A stretch of 6,629 bases of DNA from Candidatus Zixiibacteriota bacterium. GTDB lineage: Bacteria > Zixibacteria > MSB-5A5 > GN15 > FEB-12. Below, piece after piece: positions 1-5,684 of the stretch. A model generated the notes under the pieces. That model saw only the letters and a program-made list of their open reading frames with translations. It did not search any database and was not told the origin of the DNA. Within the stretch, counting starts at the first letter, position 1; the number at the start of each line of letters is the position of its first letter. The stretch is taken from the NCBI GenBank assembly GCA_003641415.1, contig QNAG01000153.1, positions 1 through 6,629 of the forward strand, given 5' to 3'. Position numbers and translations under genes: made by a program.

Positions 1-674
1 TGCTGGGCAAAGCCCTGGAGAGTGGTGTAAAGCGGTTTATCTTTGCCTCCACCTGTAGCAACTACGGCAGAATGCCGGATCCCAACGGCTTTGTTGACGA
101 ACAATCAGAGCTTAGGCCGGTTTCTCTGTATGCCGAGTTAAAAGTCGGTTTCGAGAAGACTCTTCTGGAACTTGAATATCCAGGTTTCACACCTGTCGTC
201 CTGCGTTTTGCCACCGCCTACGGACTATCGGCCCGACCTCGTTTTGATCTGACCGTTAATGAATTCACTCGCGACTTGTATCTTAACCGCAAGTTGGAAA
301 TCTACGGCGAACAGTTCTGGAGGCCATATTGTTATACTTATGATCTGGCACTGGCTTGTCTTCTTGCTCTCAAAGCTGACTCAGGCATAGTAGCAGGTGA
401 AGCATTCAACGTTGGCAGCACCAATCAGAATTTCCGCAAAAAAGACCTGGTGCGGATGATTCTAAATGAACTACCTGACAGAGAGAATCTGGTTTCGTTT
501 GTCTCTCGCGATGAAGACCCCCGGGATTACCGGGTAAATTGTGATAAAATCCAAACAACACTTGGGTTCGAACCTACGTTCAATGTCTCAAAGGGTATTT
601 CTGAAATTATTATGGCTATCAAAACCGGACTTGTCTCCAATCCTGATAATCCTCGATACCGTAATGTTGAGTAA
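1..674 (+). CDS. NAD(P)-dependent sugar-nucleotide epimerase/dehydratase (extended SDR), 5' end missing
   Basis: The reading frame is open from base 3 to the TAA at 672-674, so the gene enters from outside the window; the ATG at 72 is internal. The visible part starts inside the Rossmann domain. The N-terminal glycine-rich NAD(P) motif (roughly 100 residues) lies upstream and cannot be checked. The end of a core strand reads FASTCSNYG (about bases 42-68), with Ser/Thr at the catalytic serine position. The catalytic YxxxK follows as YAELK at 129-143. Further on are RFATAYG and WRPYCYTYD (from base 318), matching the substrate-domain 'RP...D' region of the family, and a C-terminal DPRDYRVNCDKIQTTLGF segment usual in NDP-sugar epimerases. 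These enzymes oxidise, epimerise, dehydrate or reduce the sugar of an NDP-sugar in the cytoplasm; the exact substrate cannot be read from sequence. The adjacent nucleotidyltransferase supports an activated-sugar pathway. Family assignment is confident, specific function is not. Confidence 0.88.
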   Translation, partial: LGKALESGVKRFIFASTCSNYGRMPDPNGFVDEQSELRPVSLYAELKVGFEKTLLELEYPGFTPVVLRFATAYGLSARPRFDLTVNEFTRDLYLNRKLEIYGEQFWRPYCYTYDLALACLLALKADSGIVAGEAFNVGSTNQNFRKKDLVRMILNELPDRENLVSFVSRDEDPRDYRVNCDKIQTTLGFEPTFNVSKGISEIIMAIKTGLVSNPDNPRYRNVE

Positions 675-690
675 TTCATAGCAGTTAAAG

Positions 691-1416
691 ATGAGCACAG
701 AAAAAGACATAGAAATGCAAACTGTCATTCTGGCTGGGGGGAAGGGAAAACGATTAGCGCCCTATACAGCCGAAATCCCCAAACCCCTGGTGACTGTTGG
801 AGATCGACCCGTAATTGAGATTCTCCTACACCGTTTGAAAAAGAGCGGGGTGCGGAGAGTGATCCTCGCTGTCAATCATCTTTCGCATCTTATCATAGCT
901 GCATTGGGTGATGGCAGTCATCTGGGCATGGAGGTAGTCTATTCACACGAAGAGACACCGCTTTCAACAGTTGGCCCCTTAACCCTGATCGATAATTTGC
1001 CCGAACATTTCTTGGTAGCCAACGGAGATATAATCACCGATCTTGACTTCCGTCGAATGTTCGACTATCACTGTTCCAATAAAGCGTTGGTAACAGTGGC
1101 TACCTACCAGCGACAATCACATAGTAATTATGGTGTACTGAAGGTGGACAGTTCCGGACAAGTTACAGCATTTCAGGAAAAACCGAGCATGGAGTATATT
1201 GTCTCTGCGGGTATTTATGTTTTCTCGCGGGCGGTTCTTGAGTATGTGCCTCGCGAGATTCCCTTTGGCTTTGATAATTTAATGGCAACTCTGCTCGAAA
1301 AGGGTTTACCTATCCAAACTTTCCCCTGCAATGGTTACTGGCTCGATATCGGTAGAGTGGATGACTATGAGCAAGCCAACCACGACTACGAAATCATTGA
1401 GCGCCTTCTTGGTTGA
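691..1416 (+). CDS. Sugar-1-phosphate nucleotidyltransferase (NTP_transferase family)
   Basis: This 241-residue protein should join a sugar 1-phosphate to an NTP, releasing pyrophosphate and giving an NDP-sugar. The signature loop LAGGKGKRLAPYT (residues 14-26) followed by PKP (30-32) binds the nucleotide phosphates. NGD at 111-113 supplies the metal-binding aspartate, EKPS at 163-166 and SAGIYVF at 172-178 form the sugar pocket, and GYWLDIGRVDDY at 215-226 holds the second acidic group. The length fits the short, single-domain mannose-1-phosphate guanylyltransferase or HddC-like group, with no left-handed beta-helix. Nucleotide and sugar specificity are unknown. The usual glycine in the 'PLGTxGPL' segment is serine here (PLSTVGPL, 90-97). 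The start is uncertain: neither ATG 691 nor ATG 715 (Met9, closer to the usual family start) has a good Shine-Dalgarno sequence. It lies 16 bases after the SDR gene, so co-transcription and translational coupling are likely. Confidence 0.9.
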   Translation: MSTEKDIEMQTVILAGGKGKRLAPYTAEIPKPLVTVGDRPVIEILLHRLKKSGVRRVILAVNHLSHLIIAALGDGSHLGMEVVYSHEETPLSTVGPLTLIDNLPEHFLVANGDIITDLDFRRMFDYHCSNKALVTVATYQRQSHSNYGVLKVDSSGQVTAFQEKPSMEYIVSAGIYVFSRAVLEYVPREIPFGFDNLMATLLEKGLPIQTFPCNGYWLDIGRVDDYEQANHDYEIIERLLG

Positions 1417-1436
1417 GGGGAATTTTCTCCGCAACC
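1411..1436. terminator. Hairpin across both convergent stop codons, possible bidirectional terminator
   Basis: The arms 1411-1421 and 1426-1436 pair over 11 positions with nine Watson-Crick pairs, one G-U and one A-G mismatch, closing a 4-base loop (ATTT). The left arm contains the TGA of the nucleotidyltransferase (1414-1416), and the right arm touches the first base of the acnA stop triplet (1436-1438 on the plus strand). Read rightwards, a weak T run (TGTTTTG) follows about six bases later; read leftwards there is no U tract and one more mismatch. It is therefore not a textbook intrinsic terminator on either strand, but it is the only candidate between these convergent genes. Confidence 0.45.
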
Positions 1437-4114
1437 TACCCCTGTTTTGCTATCTGACGCAGAACAGCGTGAAGAATACCACCGTTGCGGTAGTACTCGA
1501 TCTCAATCGGTGTGTCGAGACGGACTACCATACGGAACTTCTTTTCACCATCCTTAGAATACGCTTTAACATCTACTTCCTGTTTGGGGCGCAGATCGTT
1601 TGACAGACCGTCAATTGTGTACAACTCGTGACCGGTAAGGCCAAGGCTCTCTCTTGTCTCTCCATCTTTGAACTGTAACGGCAGCACACCCATACCGACC
1701 AAATTGGAACGGTGGATACGTTCATATGACTCCCCCCGGACAGCTTTAACTCCAAGCAAATTGGTTCCTTTGGCAGCCCAGTCGCGCGAGGATCCCATAC
1801 CGTAGTCCTTGCCGCCCAGTACTACCAGAGCAGTGTCAGAATCCTTGTACTTCATCGCGGCATCATAAATCGACATCTGTTCATCAGATGGTAGGTAGGT
1901 AGTGACCCCGCCTTCGGTTCCGGGAGCCAGCAGGTTACGCAAGCGGATATTGGCAAAAGTGCCGCGAGTCATAACACGATCGTTGCCGCGACGGGAGCCA
2001 TAGGAGTTGAAATCAGCAAACTGCACGTCTCGCTCCAAAAGGTATTTACCAGCCGGTGAATCGGCTTTTATTTGTCCGGCAGGGGAGATATGATCAGTAG
2101 TTATTGAATCACCTAACATAACTAATACGCGAGCATCGCAAATCGGTTCTATATTGCCGGCTTCTTTGGTCATGTCGATAAAAAATGGGGGCTCCTGAAT
2201 GTATGTAGAAGCTTCGTCCCATTCATACAAATCGCCGGATGGTGATTTTATTTTGTTCCAGGTCGGGTTACCCTCAAAGACTTGCCCGTATTGCTCACGG
2301 AACATTTCCGGACTTACACACGAGGCTATAGTGTCGAATACCTCCTGCTGGGTTGGCCAAATGTCTTTCAGAAAAACATCGTTGCCGTCAGAATCCTGCC
2401 CGATAGGTTCTCTGGTGAGATCTATGTCGACCGTACCTGCAATAGCGTAAGCTAAAACCAATGGCGGTGAGGCCAGGTAGTTTGCTTTGGTGTGTGGGCT
2501 GACTCGGCCTTCGAAGTTACGATTTCCCGAAAGCACCGCCGAGGCAACAAGGTTGCCCTCTTTGATAGCCGCTACTACCGGGTCCGGCAATGGACCGGAG
2601 TTACCAATACACGATGTGCAACCATAGCCAACATTATGGAAACCCAGTTGTTTTAGAGGTTCGATAAGTTCGGCTTTTTCAAGGTATTCCGTCACAACAC
2701 GTGAACCGGGAGCCAGTGAAGTTTTTACATAAGGTTTGGTTTTTAACCCTCGAGCAACAGCTTTCTTTGCCATTAGCCCGGCAGCTATCAACACGGACGG
2801 ATCGGAAGTGTTGGTGCAGGAGGTAATAGCAGATATCACCACCGCGCCGTGTCCAACCTCCGATTTCTCATCATTGGCTACTATAACTGTACTCTTTGAT
2901 TCAGGGCCACTGAGTTCAAAACCGCGTTCCTTGATTGGGGCTGTCAAAGCCTCGTTAAACCGAGCCTTCATTTGTGACAGGGCAATTCGATCTTGTGGCC
3001 GCTTGGGTCCAGCCAGGCTTGGCTCTACAGTAGAACAGTCCAGTTCGAGAGTGTCGGTAAAGACTGGTTCGGTAGATCCTTTTTCTCGGAAGAGCAACTG
3101 TTCCTTCGCATAAGTTTCTACAAGATCAATCTCTTCATCAGTACGGCCTGTCATGCGTAAGTATTCAAGAGTTATATTGTCCCAGGGGAAATAGCCCATC
3201 GTAGCTCCGTATTCAGGAGCCATGTTGGCTATCATCGCCTTGGTGGGTAGGGAGAGATCATCAAGGGCGGGTCCAAAGTACTCCACGAACTTGCCAACTA
3301 CGCCCTTCTCTCTTAGCATTTGTGTAACAGTTAATACAAGGTCTGTACTCGTAACACCTTCAGAAAGTTTGCCTGTCAATTTAAAACCGATCACCTCTGG
3401 AGTCAGCATATAAATGGGTTGTCCCAACATCACCGCCTCGGCTTCAATACCGCCCACGCCCCAGCCAACGACGCCAAGACCGTTTATCATAACAGTGTGA
3501 CTATCGGTGCCAACCAGCGTATCAGGGAAAGCTATTCCGTCACGAACCAGCACGCACTTGGCTAAATACTCAAGATTAACCTGATGGCAGATACCGGTCG
3601 CAGGAGGAACTACCCTGAAATTATCAAATGCTTTCCGTCCCCAATGCAGGAACTGGTAACGTTCCTGGTTGCGTTCGAATTCTTTATCCATGTTAATCTG
3701 GAAAGCGTCATCAGAACCATAGGCATCCACCTGGACGGAGTGATCAATCACCAAATCGACCGGCACTAGTGGATTTATCTTCTTTGGATCGCCCCCCATG
3801 CGTTTCATGGCTGATCTTAATGCAGCCAAGTCAACCACCGCCGGCACACCGGTGAAATCTTGAAGCAGAACTCGGGCTGGTTTAAAGGGAAGTTCGACAT
3901 CCCCAACGTTCTTCGCATTATAGGAAGCCAGTTTTATTACATCATCTTCGCTGACAATTTTCCCGTCGCAGTTCCGTAACACCGCTTCAAGAAGTACCTT
4001 AATTGAATAAGGGAATTGCTCGATATTACCGTGTCTTGCTAAAGTATCGAGACGGAAAATTTTATAGCTGCCGTGCTTTGTTTTAATTGTATTAGAAGCA
4101 CCGAACGGATCCAT
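1436..4114 (-). CDS. acnA: Aconitate hydratase A
   Basis: Aconitase A isomerises citrate to isocitrate through cis-aconitate in the TCA cycle, using a cytoplasmic [4Fe-4S] cluster. At 892 residues it has the family's usual length. The three cluster ligands are Cys433 in ITSCTNTS and Cys499 and Cys502 in GYGCTSCIGN, closely matching the spacing in Escherichia coli AcnA. Asp204-Ser-His206 sits in the GTDSHT motif, ahead of a glycine-rich GVVGWGVGG stretch. The C-terminal swivel domain has GSSRDWAAKGT (774 onward) with the substrate-binding Ser-Arg, then SYERIHRSNLVGMGVLP. The start is well supported: a near-perfect Shine-Dalgarno AAGGAGGT (complement of 4120-4127) lies a few bases before the ATG. 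The sequence fits the AcnA/IRP1 type rather than AcnB. IRP1-like RNA binding by the apo form is known for some homologues but cannot be inferred here. The gene is divergent from ispE, has its own promoter, and looks monocistronic. Confidence 0.98.
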   Translation of the reverse strand: MDPFGASNTIKTKHGSYKIFRLDTLARHGNIEQFPYSIKVLLEAVLRNCDGKIVSEDDVIKLASYNAKNVGDVELPFKPARVLLQDFTGVPAVVDLAALRSAMKRMGGDPKKINPLVPVDLVIDHSVQVDAYGSDDAFQINMDKEFERNQERYQFLHWGRKAFDNFRVVPPATGICHQVNLEYLAKCVLVRDGIAFPDTLVGTDSHTVMINGLGVVGWGVGGIEAEAVMLGQPIYMLTPEVIGFKLTGKLSEGVTSTDLVLTVTQMLREKGVVGKFVEYFGPALDDLSLPTKAMIANMAPEYGATMGYFPWDNITLEYLRMTGRTDEEIDLVETYAKEQLLFREKGSTEPVFTDTLELDCSTVEPSLAGPKRPQDRIALSQMKARFNEALTAPIKERGFELSGPESKSTVIVANDEKSEVGHGAVVISAITSCTNTSDPSVLIAAGLMAKKAVARGLKTKPYVKTSLAPGSRVVTEYLEKAELIEPLKQLGFHNVGYGCTSCIGNSGPLPDPVVAAIKEGNLVASAVLSGNRNFEGRVSPHTKANYLASPPLVLAYAIAGTVDIDLTREPIGQDSDGNDVFLKDIWPTQQEVFDTIASCVSPEMFREQYGQVFEGNPTWNKIKSPSGDLYEWDEASTYIQEPPFFIDMTKEAGNIEPICDARVLVMLGDSITTDHISPAGQIKADSPAGKYLLERDVQFADFNSYGSRRGNDRVMTRGTFANIRLRNLLAPGTEGGVTTYLPSDEQMSIYDAAMKYKDSDTALVVLGGKDYGMGSSRDWAAKGTNLLGVKAVRGESYERIHRSNLVGMGVLPLQFKDGETRESLGLTGHELYTIDGLSNDLRPKQEVDVKAYSKDGEKKFRMVVRLDTPIEIEYYRNGGILHAVLRQIAKQG

Positions 4115-4168
4115 AATAGACCTCCTTATATCAAAGACGAGAACAGTAATTTCATATCTCGAGGCTGG

Positions 4169-4197
4169 ATAATAAGTCTGATATTCCGGAAAGGCAA
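4169..4197 (-). promoter_or_regulatory. Predicted sigma-70-type promoter of acnA
   Basis: On the minus strand, TTGCCT (4192-4197) and TATTAT (4169-4174) are separated by 17 bases, matching the consensus hexamers at four and five of six positions. Transcription would start near 4162 and leave a leader of about 48 bases before the acnA ATG. The spacer contains the perfect 8-bp palindrome TTCCGGAA (4184-4191), which may be chance or an operator half. Found by eye only. Confidence 0.55.
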
Positions 4198-4223
4198 GGG
4201 CTGATCACTATTTCTTATCTGCT

Positions 4224-4251
4224 TTGACTTTATTGTTGGCTGTTGTATTAT
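4224..4251 (+). promoter_or_regulatory. Predicted sigma-70-type promoter of the ispE-spoVG-tRNA-prs unit
   Basis: TTGACT (4224-4229) and TATTAT (4246-4251) are 16 bases apart and each matches the sigma-70 consensus at five of six positions. Transcription would begin around 4258, giving a leader of about 60 bases before the ispE ATG at 4318. No equally good promoter was seen between ispE, spoVG, the tRNA and prs, so this one may drive the whole unit. Confidence 0.6.
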
Positions 4252-4259
4252 AGCAACAG
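4240..4259. repeat. Inverted repeat bracketing the -10 box of the ispE promoter
   Basis: CTGTTG (4240-4245) and CAACAG (4254-4259) are perfect inverted repeats separated by 8 bases that contain the predicted -10 hexamer. The 14-base centre-to-centre spacing is a little over one helical turn, compatible with a dimeric regulator binding on the promoter. The right arm lies at the predicted transcription start. No regulator can be named, and a 6-bp repeat may arise by chance. Confidence 0.4.
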
Positions 4260-4317
4260 TGTTAGATGTCACCAAACAGACACTTAAACAATTACCGGAT
4301 GATGGGACCTATCGATT

Positions 4318-5241
4318 ATGTTTGTATCGCAAATAAGCCCAAACCGGGTTAAAATCGAAGCTCCAGCAAAAATAAACCTTTTTTTGGAAGTGCTGGAAAA
4401 ACGTTCCGATGGTTACCACAACATCAATTCGTTGTTTCAGGCAGTTTCACTATTTGACGTACTTGAGTTCGAATTGACTGACAAACAAGAACTTACGCTT
4501 GATATCCTCGGGGACCAGCGACTAAAGAGTGACGAAAGTAACCTCGTATGTCAGGCTTTTCAACTCATGTGGGACACCTTTGGTTTGAAGAAAGCACCTG
4601 CAATAAAGTTAAATAAGCGCATACCCATTGCAGCTGGTCTGGCCGGGGGTTCATCTGATGCTGCTGCTACTATTATGGCTTGTAATCTCCTTTACAAACT
4701 TAAGTTAAGCTATAGTGAAATGGCTGAATTAGGGCTTCAGATAGGATCTGATATCCCATTTTTCTTTTCAGGGGGACAGGCTTTGATTTCAGGGCGAGGT
4801 GAGAAAGTTTTAGAGACATCTTTTCCTTGTGATTACAAACTATTATTGATAACTCCGAATCTGCATGTCTCTACTGAGAAGGCGTATGGATTGTTTAGAA
4901 TGGACTTGACAAACTTGCGGAGCCCCTTTATCTTACGCCGTTGCGAGACGGTAATTGAATTCATTGAATGTTTGTCCCTTTCGGGTAATGATTTTGAAAG
5001 GGCACATTTTGAATTGTTCCCTGAGCTTGGTAGAGTAAGAAATGTTTTGCTGAGAATGGGAGCAAGTTTGGTCCGTATGAGCGGATCAGGACCGACGATA
5101 TTCGGGATCTTTAAGGAAATCCCAGAAAGTGAGAAAGATCAAGCAACACATTTGGAGAACTGGCGTTGCTACACGGTTGAGCCAATAACCCTGCTTAGGA
5201 GGGATGACATATTTTTAGGGAGGCCCCGTGGAGATTACTGA
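4318..5241 (+). CDS. ispE: 4-diphosphocytidyl-2-C-methyl-D-erythritol kinase
   Basis: IspE phosphorylates the 2-hydroxyl of CDP-methylerythritol with ATP, the fourth step of the MEP isoprenoid pathway, in the cytoplasm. It is a GHMP-family kinase. The N-terminal motif APAKINLFLEV carries Lys18, followed by RSDGYHNINSLFQ. The ATP-binding glycine-rich loop is PIAAGLAGGSSDAAA (residues 103-117). The catalytic aspartate is Asp145 in IGSDIPFFFSGG, and the C-terminal GHMP motif is MSGSGPTIFGIF from residue 254. At 307 residues it is slightly longer than the common 280-295, through a short N-terminal lead and a C-terminal tail ending RPRGDY. ATG 4318 is the only sensible start, preceding the PAKINL motif by the usual short stretch, but its Shine-Dalgarno sequence is weak (GGGA at 4304-4307). 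The last codons contain the spoVG ribosome-binding site and start. It is the first gene of the rightward unit. Confidence 0.97.
   Translation: MFVSQISPNRVKIEAPAKINLFLEVLEKRSDGYHNINSLFQAVSLFDVLEFELTDKQELTLDILGDQRLKSDESNLVCQAFQLMWDTFGLKKAPAIKLNKRIPIAAGLAGGSSDAAATIMACNLLYKLKLSYSEMAELGLQIGSDIPFFFSGGQALISGRGEKVLETSFPCDYKLLLITPNLHVSTEKAYGLFRMDLTNLRSPFILRRCETVIEFIECLSLSGNDFERAHFELFPELGRVRNVLLRMGASLVRMSGSGPTIFGIFKEIPESEKDQATHLENWRCYTVEPITLLRRDDIFLGRPRGDY
5217..5223 (+). promoter_or_regulatory. Ribosome-binding site of spoVG, inside ispE
   Basis: AGGGAGG lies four bases before the GTG at 5228 and within the ispE coding sequence. It is by far the best Shine-Dalgarno match in this stretch and decides the GTG start. 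The ispE C-terminal residues (LGRPRGDY) are therefore partly dictated by spoVG translation signals. Confidence 0.75.
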
Positions 5242-5491
5242 GATCAGGGTGACACTGCGAGACGAGGAGCGTTTGAAAGGGTTCGCCAATGTTACTTTTG
5301 ACAACGCTTTTGTTGTTCGCGGAATGAAGATCATCCAGGGAAACAATGGCTACTTCGTAGCCATGCCAAGCCGGAAGAGGTCTAACGGGACACATCAGGA
5401 TGTGGCCCACCCGGTCAACAGCGACATGAGATGCATGATCGAAGAGAAAGTTCTGGAGGCATACGAAAACGAATTAAAGACGCACAGTTAG
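5228..5491 (+). CDS. spoVG: SpoVG family nucleic-acid-binding regulator
   Basis: The 87-residue product matches the SpoVG family along its whole length. It has an N-terminal MEITEIRVTL strand, the core FANVTFDNAFVVRGMKIIQG, the hallmark NNGYFVAMPSRKR, and QDVAHPVNSDMR leading into a C-terminal helix (MIEEKVLEAYENEL). SpoVG proteins are small dimers that bind DNA and RNA. They were found through sporulation and septation phenotypes in Bacillus and also act in non-sporulating bacteria such as Staphylococcus, Listeria and Borrelia. The start is GTG: it gives the standard N-terminus and has AGGGAGG four bases upstream. The frame overlaps the end of ispE by 14 bases, implying coupled translation. 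The stop is TAG at 5489-5491, and tRNA-Gln starts 26 bases later. The protein lacks the acidic tail of the 97-residue Bacillus protein. The family call is firm; its targets here are unknown, and nothing in the window suggests sporulation. Confidence 0.95.
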   Translation: MEITEIRVTLRDEERLKGFANVTFDNAFVVRGMKIIQGNNGYFVAMPSRKRSNGTHQDVAHPVNSDMRCMIEEKVLEAYENELKTHS

Positions 5492-5517
5492 TCATTAAGT
5501 ATTGAGAAAAGATGACT

Positions 5518-5589
5518 TGGGGCGTCGTCAAGCGGTAAGACACCAGCCTTTGGAGCTGGCATTCCCAGGTTCGAATCCTGGCGCCCCAG
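5518..5589 (+). tRNA. tRNA-Gln (anticodon UUG), no encoded CCA
   Basis: The sequence folds as a full cloverleaf. The acceptor stem is 5518-5524 paired with 5582-5588 (seven pairs, first pair U1-A72) and the discriminator is G at 5589. The D stem is GTC/GAC (5527-5529 with 5539-5541) around a loop containing GG. The anticodon stem is CCAGC/GCTGG (5543-5547 with 5555-5559) with loop CTTTGGA, giving anticodon TTG at 5550-5552. The variable loop has five bases, and the T arm is CCAGG-TTCGAAT-CCTGG. The anticodon reads CAA and by wobble CAG. The weak U1-A72 pair is typical of bacterial glutamine tRNA. The bases after the discriminator are TAT, so CCA must be added after transcription. It lies between spoVG and prs on the same strand and is probably cut from a polycistronic transcript. 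Confidence 0.97.
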
Positions 5590-5611
5590 TATAACTGATA
5601 ATAGTATATTG

Positions 5612-5656
5612 TAAGCCTGCTTTGAATCGGTAAAAAGTCGTTTCAAATCAGGTTTA
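5612..5656 (+). promoter_or_regulatory. Long RNA hairpin between tRNA-Gln and prs
   Basis: The arms 5612-5626 and 5642-5656 are 15 bases each and pair with 13 Watson-Crick pairs, one G-U and one C-U mismatch, around a 15-base loop. No U tract follows, so it is not a standard intrinsic terminator. The right-arm segment TTTCAAA (5641-5647) can instead pair with TTTGAAA at 5659-5665, giving two mutually exclusive folds just ahead of the prs start. It could guide tRNA 3' processing, protect the prs mRNA end or attenuate transcription. The function is inference. Confidence 0.45.
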
Positions 5657-5684
5657 GCTTTGAAAGAATGATACGGAAGTAACA

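Noticed and set aside
1331..1603. 90-codon plus-strand open frame overlapping the nucleotidyltransferase and acnA ends
   Set aside because: It lies in alternative frames of two confidently identified genes, has no family resemblance and no ribosome-binding site.
2199..3769. Several plus-strand open frames of 61-125 codons opposite acnA
   Set aside because: They are antisense shadows of a highly conserved aconitase; none shows a recognisable domain or start signal.
4266..4352. 28-codon open frame from ATG 4266 overlapping the ispE start
   Set aside because: It has no Shine-Dalgarno sequence, would begin only about 8 bases after the predicted transcript start, and its product resembles nothing known. 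It is probably chance, though an upstream-frame effect on ispE cannot be excluded.
5195..5410. 71-codon minus-strand open frame across the ispE/spoVG junction
   Set aside because: Antisense to two firmly assigned genes, with no family signal.
5605..5610. TATATT as a -10 box for a separate prs promoter
   Set aside because: The matching -35 position falls inside the tRNA acceptor and T-arm sequence and shows no TTGACA-like hexamer.
5668..5682. Four-codon mini-frame (MIRK) ending two bases before the prs start
   Set aside because: Too short to judge, with only a weak purine stretch upstream; such frames are expected by chance.
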